Below are positions 12,801 to 23,304 of a DNA stretch of 64,000 bases, in pieces. Position numbers and translations under genes: made by a program. Source of the DNA: Phytoseiulus persimilis (lineage: Eukaryota; Arthropoda; Arachnida; Mesostigmata; Phytoseiidae); contig CM075102.1 in the NCBI GenBank assembly GCA_037576195.1, positions 13,450,745 through 13,514,744 on the forward strand. The letters are read 5' to 3'. Position 1 is the stretch's first letter; each line of letters begins with the position of its first letter. Below the pieces are notes generated by a model that was not told where the DNA came from, made no database searches, and saw nothing but the letters and a program-made list of their open reading frames with translations.

Positions 12801-15800
12801 GTTGGAACAGCACTGGAATCGGGGATCGGAATCGGGAGGAATGCTCTTCGGATATCACCTCAACTTCCCTCGATACAGTCCTTGATATTCAGCTCAGTTT
12901 CACTCCGTCACTGATCAGTCAGAGGTTATGTTTGACTGGCCGAGCTCGCTGCAGGTGCTTCTCTCATTCGGCTCCCAGCAGCGTCTGGCGTTGTTGAGCT
13001 TGCCGCCAAATTTAATAGCCAACCGGTGCCGCGGTAACGAGCCGACGTTGCTTCTGTGTAGGGGTGGAAGAAGGCTCGGATGATAGCGGGGGGAGGAGAA
13101 GACGAGAGCGCGAGAGTTGGCGGCAGGGATGAAGAAGGGAGCGCAGCCATTAATCTCTCTCTATCTTAGCGCTCCCATAGCAGTTCATCAACTTATTTAC
13201 TGCTTGTAAATAGAAAACGCCCCAACCCAGCGATTGAACACAAGCCACTCTTCTACGTGATGACACTCCCAGGCTGTTGACGAAGAACTCGGGATTTCGT
13301 TGTTCGATGCGGGACTAGAGAAACGGGTGTTCGGGAACCGAATACGATTCCGACCGTGGCGCTGATTGAGTGAATCGACTCCCGGTTAGAAATTCCCCCG
13401 TCCGTTCTCTCCATGGACAGGATCGACGGGAACCGGTTCGGGGCTCGAGGAGCTCCAGTAGGAGGGGCCTACAGCTCAGACTGAGCGCATAACGCATCAC
13501 ATGCAGCTGGCCTGAACCTAGACGTCCTGGCGGAAAGATCGCAGAGGAAGGTCGCTAAGGAGGACGATGCGCTCTGAGTTACACCAGCTGACAATAGGCC
13601 TCGTTCAAGCTCATTTTCGACGTAATTCTCCCGCCTTCCTTCCGATGTGGCGTTCCGGCGAGCTGGGGGAACGGTACATTATTCATGTGACCGGTCTCGA
13701 GCTCGCTGAATAATTCAGCGTCAACGGTGATCGGCAGTGATTGATTCGAGGATTACCGCAAGTTTTTCTCACGCTCTATTCTCCTATTTGAGTTTCCAAC
13801 CCGACGACCTCAACAAGTTTGAGTCCCGCGCTGTGGGAGCCTTCGCTCATCGACTCCAGCAATCAGAAACTCCTAATTGCTCTCGGAGCGCCCACGCGAA
13901 GGATCCCAAAGATGGAATAGGTTCTTTGAGAAGTCCGCGTGTCCACCAAAGTCCTCCACCAACTGGACCAGTCTTTAAACTGGAACAGCGCGCAGCATCG
14001 AGTGCCTTCGTGCCATCGATTAGTCAATCAATGCAACGCTCCAGGGAAGGGGTAAGAAACGCAACACGCCTGATTTGCCAGAAACGAAATAGGGGCTCGA
14101 GAAACGGAATTCTAGTCGACTGAAATTCAAGACAAAGATTTGGGAGAAATGTGAGCTCTCGTGTTCTGAAGCGAGACACTCGATACGCCTGCTGACTGGC
14201 TGCCGGCCGGAAGAGGAGCAGCTCGCGGGAGCGCTTGACGCCTCCGAAGGACACCGAAGAAGGGAGAGAGGGATCTCGCTGAGTTGATATTTGTTCGGAA
14301 CTCGCTTCTCTGGCCTGTTTCGTGATTTTACCAGAAACGGATCAACTATAGTCGGATGTAGCTCCTACATCGCTGCTGCTCGCCCCTATCCTCATGCATC
14401 GCACCGCAACGTACCGTTTCCATGGTTTTCTATTTAGATGTCTGGCATCTCGCAGAACAGCCCCGGCGAGGACGAAAATAGAGGTGGAATCAAAGTAAAA
14501 AGCAGGTTGCTGGGGTTCGAGGGACAGGGTCATGAGATGCTTTCGCGCTCGGCGAACGTTCTTGACATGCGTTGTCATTTTCACTTCTTCAACTGGACTT
14601 CATCTCAGTCAAGTCGAGCATCGGGGGCACTTCGGTCGAAGTTCGAACGGCCCCACTCAACAGCTAGCCAGGGCGGAAAGGGATTCTGCGAAGTATTTAT
14701 ATTGATCGAAGCATTGCGTAATACATTAGATGGAAGGGATTGATGAGCTGTTGAGTATGGACACACAAGCGGAACATCTCATATTGCACCAGTCGAGAAG
14801 GATTCGCGGTCGCCATTCCCGGCCGCTCTCCGTATTGTGGTCACGCTCACAATCGAGACTTGCTTCTCTATTTCTCCAAATGACTGACTTCTGCGATGGA
14901 GAATCAATGCTGACTCTCACGCCGTGCCCCGAGGCTCACAGTAAGCAAGGTGAGCGCGTGAGCGATCCCCTGCCGATCGGCCAGTTCGAGCCTCTGCAAC
15001 CAACGATAATTTGACTTCGGTCCTAAACGCGTTGAAACTCTTCTGGTTCCCGGAATCGATGCTCCTTCATACATTCCACGTGGCGCAGGCGGCCGTTAGG
15101 TAAATCAAACCGAGATGAATTAGATCCGTTGCCCTCTTGTTGATATTCCGGCAAAATTCGTTCATGACTCTCATTCCAGGGAGGTGAGGAGAAAAAAAAA
15201 CGAATATCGATTCCCGGACATCGGGAAAGCGCTCGGGACGTTTGGGTAACGTCATGGGGAACACTCGGAGTCGAGCTCGAAAGTCACAAGGACACCTTAT
15301 CCCGTATCGGTTCCGGCTGTCGAGAACATCGATCTCGTTAAAGCTTCACTCACGCGTTGCGAGAGAAGGTTCTGAGAACAGCTTCCTCCTTGTTTTCTCC
15401 TCTTCGCACAGCGGATGGCTTAAGGCGAAGTAGGACGAGCCGCTTTTAATAACTTCTTCCACGTTTCTAGTCCCACGCCAGATTCTCACGGGACCAGCGA
15501 GGCCATGTGTGAACATTCTCAAGGGAAAGGCTCCCCAGCAGTTTCAAGGTGGGTGTCGTCGAAGTCTCAGTGAAGTTTGAGCCATCTCATCCAAACATTC
15601 CATCTGAGAGAACCTAGAGCGCGCGACTCGAGAGCAGGACATCTGTATCGTTCGAAACATAGTTCCTGCCGACTTTACCACGGAATCGTATTTCAGGCCA
15701 ACCAGGGGCTACCCAGCTTTTTTCTTCTTCGATGATGGTGATCATTGTCGTGTGCTTTTCGTCACGTAATCAACACAGCTTTCAAACCTGTAGGAATTTC

Positions 15801-16760
15801 CCTGATAAGACTGTTCCTTCGCCGAACACTTCCGTCCATCAGAGTAGAATATAATCCACTCTCCTCAATATCATCGAAGAGTTTTGAGGGCCAACGGTCT
15901 CGCTATCCCATACAGTGGAAACTATTCTCCCACCGAGGCGCCTCCCGGTGGGGAGCTTTTGGGAGTTTATGGCTGCGGATCAGAGTTTGCTGTCGTGCCG
16001 CTCGGGTCCGCTTCGAATTCCCATTCAGAGTTCCTCACAGCGACACTCACTCGCCGATCGATTGGTGTGGAATTATTATCACGCTCGAAAAACCTGTCGA
16101 TACGTTTCGAGAAGGCTGGAGTTCTTCGAGTCGCCGGAATTCCGCTCCAGGAGTTGTCTCAGAAGAAGCCTGTGGCTAGAGGTGTATCAAGATATTCTCT
16201 TCTGAAGAGGGAGTATTCACCTATAACATTTCAGACCTGTGGCATGTCCTGCGTGCGGTTCAGTTTCCTACATCAAAATGGGAGCGATCTGGAACTGGCG
16301 CTGTTTCGGAGAGAAAATATCCGGACGGAACGCGGGAGAGGAGGGTTCAACTCTAACCCATCTCAACCCCGACCGAACCCAAAAACAATATTCCCATCGG
16401 GAACTTGTTCTCGGGAGAATGCTTGTCTGTCTGCGCGTGATGGACCTCTTCGCCAGTGATCGGACCGACTTTCAACTGACTCTCGTCATGCTGTGGGGAG
16501 ACGCAGACGATCCCAGCGTGTTCTGACCAAGAATGCTCGATCCAGCCATCCCCAATTCTGTACGCCATCCATCGGCTACTGTGAACCCGATTGGATCCGG
16601 AGAGGGCCTCCTATATTCGGTAGACTTGGTATCCGCGGTCCATATGTGCTCTTGGCGCCTTCCAAAAATTATGTGGTATGAATCCATGGAGTTATGGCTT
16701 CTCTCACGGCCTAGCAAGCCTACTCGGCTGATCTCGACTCGGACAGCCCTCTAAGTTAGA
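9810..16760. other. No supported gene; promoter-like patch near 10 kb
   Basis: Between about 9.9 and 10.3 kb the sequence is purine-rich on the plus strand. It holds two TCAGT motifs (10040-10044, 10048-10052), a CACGTCAC CRE-like site near 9952 and a CCG-triplet run near 10070-10085, resembling an invertebrate promoter or 5' UTR. The rest shows short overlapping open frames without domains, and no repeats. Confidence 0.4.
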
Positions 16761-16779
16761 GGCTCTAACTGATAGCGAC

Positions 16780-17640
16780 GTGTCTCCGAGGTGGTTCACC
16801 TCACCATCTCACGCACTTAGGCCAAGAGCATAGAAAGAACATGAGGGAACGAATACTTGCGCTGCGTACCAAGGATCAGCCACGGCTGTGGCAATGAACC
16901 GTGCGGCGACGGATACATCCTGTGCAGCCGCCTGATGGCAAGTTGCGTGTTTTTTGTTCCTCTTACCCGCACACATCTCTACCAGGAAGGGAAGGGGTGA
17001 CTGGAAAGCAGTCGTGGTTGCTTCCCCTCTTGCCTAGCCCATCGCTCTAACCATTCCGGGGAGGCGGGGAACCGAGGCGTCGAAGCATCCTGGTGGCTCT
17101 CTGCCTGTGCAGACGCAAAACGGTTGAGGAATTCCAAATTAATGCTCGGAGTCAGGAAACCAGAGAATTCCTAGAGGTTTTCTCGCCTCGCTCTGATCTT
17201 GTCTTCCCACTCGAGCAGAACAAATGAGAATGCACAGCGTTGTCCTTAATCTCATGTGAGTCCTGAAGAGTCCTTCTACACGGTTGCCAAAAGGAACAAG
17301 GTATCAACCCAGTAGAGTCACGTAGACATGCAGTTAACCCTTCTCTCCGAGGGCCAGCTTCTCTTCAACGGTAGAGTGCGGTCCTAGTTTCGCCCTGATG
17401 TGATGATATCAGCTGATTTGCGGCTCCTATCAAAACAGAGAGCAACTTTTACGACTTGTCCTCAGGTCAAATCCTGGTGTGGTTTTTACCGAGCTGAGTA
17501 CGGATACGTTGAACCACCTCTGCTTCGAAAGAGCGACTGTGTGTCACGTCTAGAGTGAGAAAGTGAGAACTCATTCGGATCAACGATGTGATTTTCCCGG
17601 GTTCAGTTTTTTCGCACACCTGCCAAAGCACACAGAAGCA
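16780..17640. other. ORF-poor stretch of unknown nature
   Basis: This is the longest stretch lacking any open frame of 60 codons on either strand. It holds a small inverted repeat (GAGGTGGTTCACCTC, near 16787). I see no homopolymer, tandem repeat, tRNA arm or recognisable element. It may be an old non-coding repeat or intergenic DNA. Confidence 0.4.
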
Positions 17641-18208
17641 GCAGAGTTCTTAGTTGGGATGGATGCTGTTGAGGTGAAGTCATGATCAGTTGAGAGTCAC
17701 GTTGGACATCGCGGTTGCCAATCATGGCTTGACGGGACCTTCATCAAGGGAATGGGGCCTCCGATGCGCAATTACAGTTTCATCACTGGCTCTTATGCAA
17801 CATCGCCCCAAGATTCGCCTCCTTAGCGCAGCTAACCACCAGGTAATGGCGGCTTTGTTGGAGATTCAATTCATTTCGGAACGTAGCGACCCTCTCGGTA
17901 CCTCAAGATTATGCCTCTATTGATCGGTACCTCAAATTATCGAGGCTATGCCCGGCGTTGGAGTCAGAGAAGCTGGAGCACGCGCATTCCATTGCACCTC
18001 TTCGAGCCCCCGTCCTCCTATCGGGGCCCAGTTACTTGGGGCCGGCTACCGGCATGAGCAAACTCATAGACCTTCTCCAATTTGCGGGTACCAGAGGACA
18101 ATCGAAACATGAAATGAGAGCGTGAGTGATTTTACTGATTATATAGGGACTGAAGCTCAATGGCATATCTAGCTCAAGCGGCGCCCGGGGCGAACCGGCA
18201 GGAATGCG

Positions 18209-18223
18209 CCCCCCCCCCCCCCC
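18209..18223. repeat. C15 homopolymer in left end of hAT element
   Basis: Fifteen consecutive C residues, 51 bases inside the left end of the hAT element. They mirror the C19 tract near the right end, which suggests the tracts belong to the subterminal part of this family. Confidence 0.9.
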
Positions 18224-18369
18224 ATCCCCCTTCCCTTTTGAATCCGCACGAAAGTTTGGTGGGCCATCAGAAGGCATTCTCGGAGTGGATTACAAGGTCA
18301 GGTTCACCCAGTGTTACCACGATACTGTGACGATCTGAACCAGGCACGATGGGCCTTGACTGCGGCGAA

Positions 18370-18731
18370 ACTGAAACTTTATACTTAAACCGTCATTTGA
18401 CAGGTTCGGAGTATATTCTCTGCGTCTCTCAATGCTCGAGAATGCTAACAAGCTCAGTCTTTCTTGAGCCATGATGATAATGACTCATAATCCGCTCCTA
18501 CTCGCTGAAAGATCTCTCACACCTGGGTATCTTAACGGCAATGGTAACAAGAATTTCCGTGGCAACGCTCAGGTCCGGAAACACTTTCTCACAAACGTAT
18601 GGCACGATGAAGCTGAGGGGTTGCACTGAAATCGCCAACCGCGAATGCTCCCTGGCATGGACCAACATTTTACCATCATTCCTCTCATCACTGAGTTTCT
18701 TTGATGCATAGAAGTCGGATTCCAATTCCAT
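18370..18731 (-). pseudogene. hAT transposase C-terminal (dimerisation) remnant
   Basis: Reading the minus strand from 18731, the frame contains VFPDLSVATEILVTIAVK followed by CERSFSE and a stop at about 18500. This matches the hAT family C-terminal dimerisation region, whose consensus runs P-N-L then L-L-T-I-P-V and ends in A/C-E-R-S-F-S. After the stop and a frame change the reading resumes as MAQERLSLLAFSSIE, matching the following hAT block (M-x-Q-E-R-L, then L-A-L-x-S-I-E). Both blocks in the right order make the family assignment strong. The catalytic N-terminal and central RNase H-like portions are absent or unrecognisable. One stop and one frameshift show it cannot encode a working enzyme. 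Confidence 0.85.
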
Positions 18732-18742
18732 TCCTGGGCCCC

Positions 18743-18890
18743 CTCAGGAAATAAAGATGCAAGTTCGAACTCCCGCCCCCTCAGGAAATAAAGATGCATG
18801 TTCGAACTCCCGCCCCCTCAGGAAATAGAGATGCAAGTTCGAACTCCCGCCCCCTCAAGAAATAGAGATGCAAGTTCGAACTCCTGCCCC
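18743..18890. repeat. 37-bp minisatellite, four units
   Basis: Four head-to-tail units of 37 bases begin at 18743, 18780, 18817 and 18854. Each starts CTCAGGAAATA (CTCAAGAAATA in the last) and contains the palindrome GTTCGAAC followed by TCCCGCCCC. Units differ by only a few bases. The array lies between the transposase remnant and the right end of the hAT element and may be a subterminal repeat of that family. Confidence 0.95.
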
Positions 18891-19175
18891 CCTCAGCCCT
18901 CTTGGGTACTTTCCTGTGCCTGAGAAGTAGTGACTTCTCGAAACAGTCAAAGAGATTCGCGAAACTTCATCTCCGCGCGCCCCGAACTTCTGTGGGGCGA
19001 GATCCCGTGGTCGAGACGAATTGAATCTCCAATGCAGACACGGATGTCGACAAAACATGGACCCCGATTTTGCGCCCCCAGATCTATGGGGCGTTTATTG
19101 AATTATTCCGCGGTTCGGTATATGAAAAAAATCAACTCCGGTTTCACGTCCTTCAGCTTCGCGCCCTGGGCAGGT

Positions 19176-19194
19176 CCCCCCCCCCCCCCCCCCC
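19176..19194. repeat. C19 homopolymer in right end of hAT element
   Basis: Nineteen consecutive C residues, 20 bases inside the right end of the hAT element. It is the counterpart of the C15 tract at the left end. Confidence 0.9.
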
Positions 19195-19222
19195 ACCTCA
19201 TAGATACGCCCTTGCTGAATCC

Positions 19223-20840
19223 ACCGTGTGCGCACTGACCTAACGCTCGAGATAGCGCTAATGAGGCCATGCATATTTGCACTTGTGGTTGGAATTCACT
19301 GCATGGCGGTATTGGTTCCGTGATCTCCCGGGGACCTTGCAGGCACATATTCATAGCAGGTTCCGTACCGTTCGACAGAGTCGACCCGGTATAACTTCCT
19401 TGCCACCCGACTGCATTTCCCTTCAGAATGCTCGGGCTCGAATCGAGGACCTCTAAGACGAATCCGTTATCGTGGATTTGCCAATAAGAGCGCAGAGTAT
19501 CAGATATTAGCTAATGCACTCGTGGTCCAGAGTACATCTTCAAGCAGAGTCACTCGGTCGACGATACAGAACGGCAACCTCCTCGTCCCGCGGCGCCAAC
19601 TCAAGCACTGTTTCGTATGTGAATAGGACGTTGAATCGGAAGCTAACAGGTCAGGTGTCAGGTCGAAGTCTGCTCCGATTGTTGTCTCACGAGTCGCGAG
19701 TGAGCTGTTTCGTAGAGCTCGTTCGCGATCGGCAGTCTCCGGTGGGCCGTGGGTTCACATCATGGCAACAAGCAACCGGAATGAGATATGCGCAATTTCG
19801 TGTTTTCGTTCTCTGAACATGGCTGCCCAGGCGGGGCGCGTGTGGCCTCCTCCCGCCGTCGTTTGGAACGCAAGCCAGGGATCTAAGACCTGAAACGATA
19901 ACACAGCAAGCCCCAAACCTTAACTCGACCCCAGTGAGCCTTTTTCGGAGTTTCCTGAGGTCTCCGAGAGCTCTCTTGATTCTGTCTCACTTCTGAGCTC
20001 ATATTGAGAAGAAGAGTCGAATTGCAACTGAAGTGATCCTCAGGTACGATATGAGATCACTTTTGTCGATGTGAGTATGCCAGAGGAGTAGACTGGGTTC
20101 GATGATGAGTCGCCCTGTTTTCGAGTCGTTCCTCGGAGTGTGAGCTTGAAACACCTCACTTCGGCGATGCTCGAGGCCGGTTTTTCACACGAGACGGTTT
20201 TTTGCGGCTCCAAGGTTTCATACCCGAGAACATCGTAAGAAGCATTTCGTCATAGTTTTCAATGTGGAAATCCCTCGAAAAATGAGGTCGCGTATCGCCT
20301 GAGCATGCCGGTCCCAACCCGCCATCTTGGATTAGGAGCAACTGACTTTCGAGGTGTTTATGACCGGAACCCGGAGCACATGCGCAGCTCCTCACTGTAT
20401 TTCGCCCAACTCGGAAATCTGACAGAGCAGTCAGATCTACGCTGAGGTTCGGAACTCCAGAATTAACAGGGCTCCTGCTCTCCGAGTCAGCTAGGTCTTC
20501 CTGGGAGGATAAAACCTGAGTATCTGATAGCAACGTTCGGTCCGATTTACGACAGCCCCGTGAGGCCCGACGGAAATTCTGGGTGGAGGACCAAGGCGTA
20601 CCGTCTGAGCCTGCCGTAACGTGCTCGTAATGATGTGGCTTGCCGATTGAATGCCTCTGAGTACGGAGATTCTGGAGTTCGCTTCCCGCAGTTCATTCGC
20701 AGCTCAGTAAAGAAGCTAGCTTGTGGAGAGAGGGGCACAGGCATCAATACCGAGATATATATGACATACAACAAAGCACTTGGTTGGCAAAGTCTTGGTC
20801 AGGAACAGGTAGAGGCCGACTCGCATTTTCAGGTAAATCT
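19223..20840. other. No supported gene
   Basis: A minus-strand frame of 125 codons (20156-20533) reads like protein but has no recognisable domain and no matched splice sites. A plus-strand CCGCCATCTTGG (a YY1-like AAGATGGCGG on the minus strand) lies near 20320. A minus-strand frame at 20547-20774 may be further LINE debris, but I could not align it to a known block. Confidence 0.4.
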
Positions 20841-20849
20841 ATTAGTAGC

Positions 20850-21830
20850 CAGGACTAAGCTGGATTATACACTTTGGGAAAACGATTGGCGAGATGGTCA
20901 GCTTCGCGCACTGGCTCCTGGACTCTTTCCGTTGATTTCTCGACCACTGGAGCAGGTCGGTGTCCTTTGAGTCGAGCATTTGAGTGTCCTCAGAATACTT
21001 CGACACTCTCAGAGTTCAGCCCGGTCTCCATGAGAGCATTTCGCGGAGATCGGCTCTTCTCAAACGTTTCGGAACGCTATCTGGCTCGACACGTCCGCCA
21101 TTAAGGTCATTCCTAGTCTCGATGTGTGTCTATATTGTTCAGCTGTCGATTCAATTCCAGAGCGTATTGGAGTGAACTATTCAAAAATGAAGGCATAGCA
21201 TTCGACAAACTTTGAGTATATTTCATGCACGGAAGCGCAGATTGGTAACACATGATGCCACTGGACTTGATCGAGATGTGGGGCAATGTTCTCCGCATCC
21301 GTTGTTTTATAGTCAGACGAATAAAAATTGACGATCTCAGTTGTCTGCGAGATAATGAACTTTGAATTGATGGCGAGATTATCGGGACTTATTGGGGAAG
21401 GGGACGATCGTGGATCAGTTATGAGTTCACGATTTGTCGCGAGTATTGCATCCAGAATGTTTCCCGATGAAAGCGTAGGTACGTTGATCCATTGACGAAG
21501 ACCGTTTGTCTCACAACAGATCGATGATGACGAATTCATCGGGGCGGTCAGCGGTTACCTCGGTGACTGACGTATTGGATCGAGCGAGTACGCAAACGCC
21601 TCCACGACGACTCTTTCTGTCGAAATGCCACACCCGATATGGTCCGTCGCAGCGTCACGCGCGGATTGTGAAAACCACGTTTTAGTTAAAAAGACCAGAT
21701 CAATGTAATAACGGGAACAGTGACTAGAGACACCATCAGGAGCATTATGCGCGGCTTTCAAAAAGCAGGAGAGCTCATTCATCGAACGATTGGTCTGCGA
21801 GGTCAGCCCGAAATTTCTCCATGTAATGTT
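20850..21830 (-). mobile_element. Non-LTR retrotransposon (CR1/Jockey-like) endonuclease remnant
   Basis: Read on the minus strand, the region shows pieces of an apurinic-type endonuclease in the expected order. RSMNELSCFLK is followed by VFLTKTWFSQS, matching the block that usually reads D-I-x-x-L-T-E-T-W-L. After a frameshift comes NGLRQWINVPTLSSGNILDA, matching N-G-L-x-Q-x-V-x-x-P-T-R-x-x-N-x-L-D. Next is SPDNLAINSKF at the S-D-H catalytic site, with Asn in place of His. DYKTTDAENIAPHLDQVQW and VHEIYSKFVE then match the post-endonuclease linker. Further on, ERVQEPVREADHLANRF resembles the segment just before reverse transcriptase. The GDFN-containing middle of the endonuclease is missing and no RT motifs survive. 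Confidence 0.8.
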
Positions 21831-22424
21831 TTCATCTATCTATCACGACCCCGTATTCATTGGGGGATATGACCTGTCCGACGCGGCACTAGATCGTTCC
21901 CCGAGCGCGTCCGTCACCGCTTGTACTGTCAATGTGAGAAGTCGAGCCTCGATGTTTCGGCTCAGACCGCCGATATCGGAACTGGGGGTTGTAAGCACTC
22001 GTCTTGCGCGCACAAGGCCGACTGAGTGAGTCTCATTGTATCGAGGGCGAAAGTTCAGCAGATTCTTCACGGAAGGAAACAAGTTTCTCGAGGTCTGCCC
22101 TGCCTGTAGAAAACATTCGGAAGGATATCAGATCATCATGAGTGGAGCTCGCCACAAATATGACACGTTCTAGCACGAAGACGAGATGTAACACACACGT
22201 CGTGGCAGCGATCGCGCAAGCAGTTGCGCTTGTTGCCCTGATGGAGGTGCAACGAAACAGTCGAGTATGCAGGAGAGCAACCCTTCACTCGCTCGCTGCT
22301 ACGACGTGCCGCTGGGTGGATACCCTGATTTCCATGATGGAATCGACGCGGTGCCTAGACCAATTCGATGCGTTCCTCCTCTGGCCGGTTCTGTTGGCTT
22401 TAGTCGTGCTACCGTGCTTTTCAC
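21831..22424. other. No supported gene; LINE flank
   Basis: Sequence upstream of the LINE endonuclease remnant. A minus-strand frame (21843-22082) lies where the endonuclease N-terminus would be, but I could not match it to that domain. Nothing else is recognised. Confidence 0.35.
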
Positions 22425-22514
22425 GAAACAAGCCATTCCCTGAAAATAAGTCATACCTCGATTTTCGGACATTAGTTCGGCTACATGACCCGTATCCCGA
22501 ATATAAGCCATAGC
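22425..22514 (+). repeat. Dispersed repeat, ATAAGCC family, copy 1
   Basis: Contains ATAAGTCATACCTCGATTTT, then CGGACAT, and ends with CGAATATAAGCCATAGCT. The same order of motifs recurs at 23233-23304 in the same orientation. Each copy has three versions of the core ATAAGCCATA. On the opposite strand the core reads GGCTTATATTCG. As I remember them, repeated GGCTTATA motifs occur at the ends of pogo/Tigger-type DNA transposons, so this may be a transposon end; that origin is inference. Confidence 0.6.
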
Positions 22515-22642
22515 TGGAACTCATCTCAGCATGTAGCCCGCGCGTGAGAAATGTCGGAATGAGTCTGAGTTCAGGGTGAATGCGGTTCAGTAAACGCCGA
22601 TTGGAGATAACGGTTGCAAGCTGGGGAGTTTGTGGCACGCTG

Positions 22643-23232
22643 TTATTCCAGGTTCGTAGTCGTTGAAGGACTCACATGTTCGATCAGGAAAAGATTGAAC
22701 GCATTCCTGGTGCATACGTTCTCGAATCTGAGAAAGCTTGGGCGATTCAAGATGTGTTTCGGAAGTGTGTTGATCTGATGCTGTCGCCGATCGTTCGCGA
22801 GGGGCAGAGTGGACTCGTCATTCAAGAGTCAGCGAGTACCCGTCGCACAGAGACAATGATGACTTCTCCCACCACGAGAGGGTAGGATCATGAGACCTCC
22901 TCGCATGCCCGAAAACCTGCAGACTCCGAAACCCTGCCATCAATGAGCCCTCATAAGACAACCGCGTTGAACGCAGCCTATCTGAAGTAGTGTCATGAGT
23001 GGAAAACTCATGAGCTAAGATCTCCAATGGCTGAGTGAGAAATTCACTGAGAGCCGGTCTTGACGAATATAGCTCGTTTGAGGGAAAAGTCGAAGTGGCC
23101 TTCTCAACCTCGACGATTCTCGAAGATATTACAGAGGAAGATGACACAATTGTTCGAGTATGAGTGCCAGAATCGGTTGTCTCGGGGTCCCGAAGTGATA
23201 ATTTCGAGCTCCCTTTATTGATATAGCTTAAA
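22643..23232. other. Spacer between ATAAGCC repeats; possible transposase debris
   Basis: Two frames cover this stretch: a minus-strand frame of 171 codons (22818-23333) that runs into the second repeat copy, and a plus-strand frame (22676-22885) containing AWAIQDVFRKC. The latter faintly recalls the S-F-x-K-C-G-I block of pogo/Tigger transposases. The match is too short to call a pseudogene. Confidence 0.2.
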
Positions 23233-23304
23233 CGACTATAAGGCATACCCCGATAATAAGCCGTAGTCCAATTTTCGGACCCCAATACGAATATAAGCCA
23301 TAGC
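23233..23304 (+). repeat. Dispersed repeat, ATAAGCC family, copy 2
   Basis: Contains CTATAAGGCATACCCCGATA, then ATAAGCCGTAG, ATTTTCGGAC and CGAATATAAGCCATAGCT. It shares motif order and orientation with copy 1 about 800 bases upstream but lacks roughly 12 bases present there. Two diverged copies so close together suggest either two ends of one inserted element or a local duplication. Confidence 0.6.

Larger units (their letters stand above)
18150..19222 (-). mobile_element. hAT DNA transposon, degenerate, with TIRs and TSDs
   Basis: The element proper spans 18158-19214. Its left end begins CAATGGCATATCTA and its right end, reverse-complemented, begins CAAGGGCGTATCTA: 12 of 14 positions agree, forming terminal inverted repeats. 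The 8 bases outside each end are CTGAAGCT (18150-18157) and CTGAATCC (19215-19222), identical at 6 of 8 positions. An 8-base target duplication is the hallmark of hAT insertions. Just inside each end lie GC-rich motifs (GCGCCCGGGGC on the left, GCGCCCTGGG on the right) and a C tract. A minus-strand remnant of hAT transposase C-terminus lies inside, as does a four-unit minisatellite. At about 1.06 kb the element is far shorter than an autonomous hAT (usually 2.5-4 kb), so it is an internally deleted, inactive copy. Confidence 0.85.

Noticed and set aside
22676-22885. Pogo/Tigger transposase fragment
   Set aside because: Only a five- to eight-residue resemblance (F-R-K-C) supports it, too little to call a pseudogene.
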